Below are positions 5,670 through 5,777 of a stretch of 5,777 bases of DNA, one piece after another. The translations under genes were made by a program, and so were the position numbers. Origin of the DNA: Candidatus Hydrogenedentota bacterium (GTDB lineage: Bacteria > Hydrogenedentota > Hydrogenedentia > Hydrogenedentales > SLHB01); contig JAJDAB010000273.1 of assembly GCA_029262095.1 (NCBI GenBank), positions 1-5,777 on the forward strand. Direction: 5' to 3'. The stretch's first letter is position 1. Each line of letters begins with the position of its first letter. Under the pieces are notes generated by a model. It was given only the letters and a program-made list of their open reading frames with translations. It made no database searches and had not been told where the DNA came from.

Positions 5670-5777
5670 TTACGCAATGAGGTCATGCACGACGTTCCCG
5701 TGCACGTCCGTCAACCGATAATCGCGACCGGCGTAGCGGTAGGTGAATTGTTCGTGGTCGAAGCCGAGGAGGTGGAG
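5670..5777 (-). CDS. 3' end of an unidentified protein gene (copy B), runs out of window
   Basis: The last 35 codons and TAA stop of a minus-strand gene whose body lies beyond the right edge. The encoded end (LHLLGFDHEQF, TYRYAGRDYRLTDVHG, NVVHDLIA) is identical to that of the orphan fragment at 3783-3890. The 13 base differences fall in 11 codons and are all synonymous (for example GCC for GCA, TTG for CTC, AAC for AAT). After the stop the two copies diverge at once: here the sequence continues AAACCGCTC with no clear terminator. Copy B's synonymous changes are mostly towards G or C. The function is not recognisable from the tail alone. If the duplicate end reflects integration of an element, this is the host gene wearing its replacement 3' end. 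Confidence 0.75.
   Translation of the reverse strand, partial: LHLLGFDHEQFTYRYAGRDYRLTDVHGNVVHDLIA
5731..5777. repeat. 47-bp perfect direct repeat, right copy (att-like core)
   Basis: Matches 3844-3890 exactly and in the same orientation. It ends with the window, so its full length cannot be seen. Confidence 0.5.

Noticed and set aside
3783..5777. CRISPR array or tandem repeat from the two 108-bp repeats
   Set aside because: There are only two copies, 1.8 kb apart, and both are coding sequence with synonymous divergence.

Overview
The window looks like bacterial chromosome. A housekeeping-type envelope operon lies on the left, a decayed insertion sequence in the middle, and a small accessory island on the minus strand at the right. 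The left operon is GC-rich with a DUF58–DUF4129 layout, typical of many Gram-negative and environmental bacteria. The right-hand genes look more AT-rich by eye. No 16S or other taxonomic marker is present. A Gram-negative environmental lineage, perhaps planctomycete/Hydrogenedentota-like, is a weak guess only.

Layout. Bases 2-793 (+) are the 3' part of a DUF58 gene. It overlaps by 32 bases an eight-helix membrane protein with a C-terminal DUF4129-like domain (762-2528, +). DUF58 and DUF4129 genes usually sit with a MoxR AAA+ ATPase and a transglutaminase-like protein, which would lie upstream of the window. A REP-like pair of inverted palindromes (2622-2681) follows and is interrupted by a degenerate IS110-family element. 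The element keeps a strongly structured leader (2696-2782), but its transposase (2783-3488) has lost the N-terminal DEDD/RuvC domain and carries three single-base frameshifts. Its right end is not recognisable.

From 3748 to the end, everything supportable is on the minus strand. A truncated 3' end of a protein gene (3783-3890) with its own intrinsic terminator (3748-3773) reappears at the right edge (5670-5777) as the 3' end of a gene running out of the window. The two copies encode the same 35 residues. They are identical over the upstream 47 bases and then differ at 13 bases, all synonymous. This is the arrangement expected when a mobile element integrates into the 3' end of a protein-coding gene and supplies a replacement end.

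The roughly 1.8 kb between the copies holds three minus-strand ORFs: a 56-aa protein with a good ribosome binding site (5133-5303), a 293-aa protein with an AlbA_2/Schlafen-type domain and a possible N-terminal BRCT-like region (4268-5149), and an 87-aa unknown (3913-4176). The first two overlap by 17 bases. No integrase is visible. A compact accessory, possibly defence-related, cassette is the most interesting reading, but it is inference.
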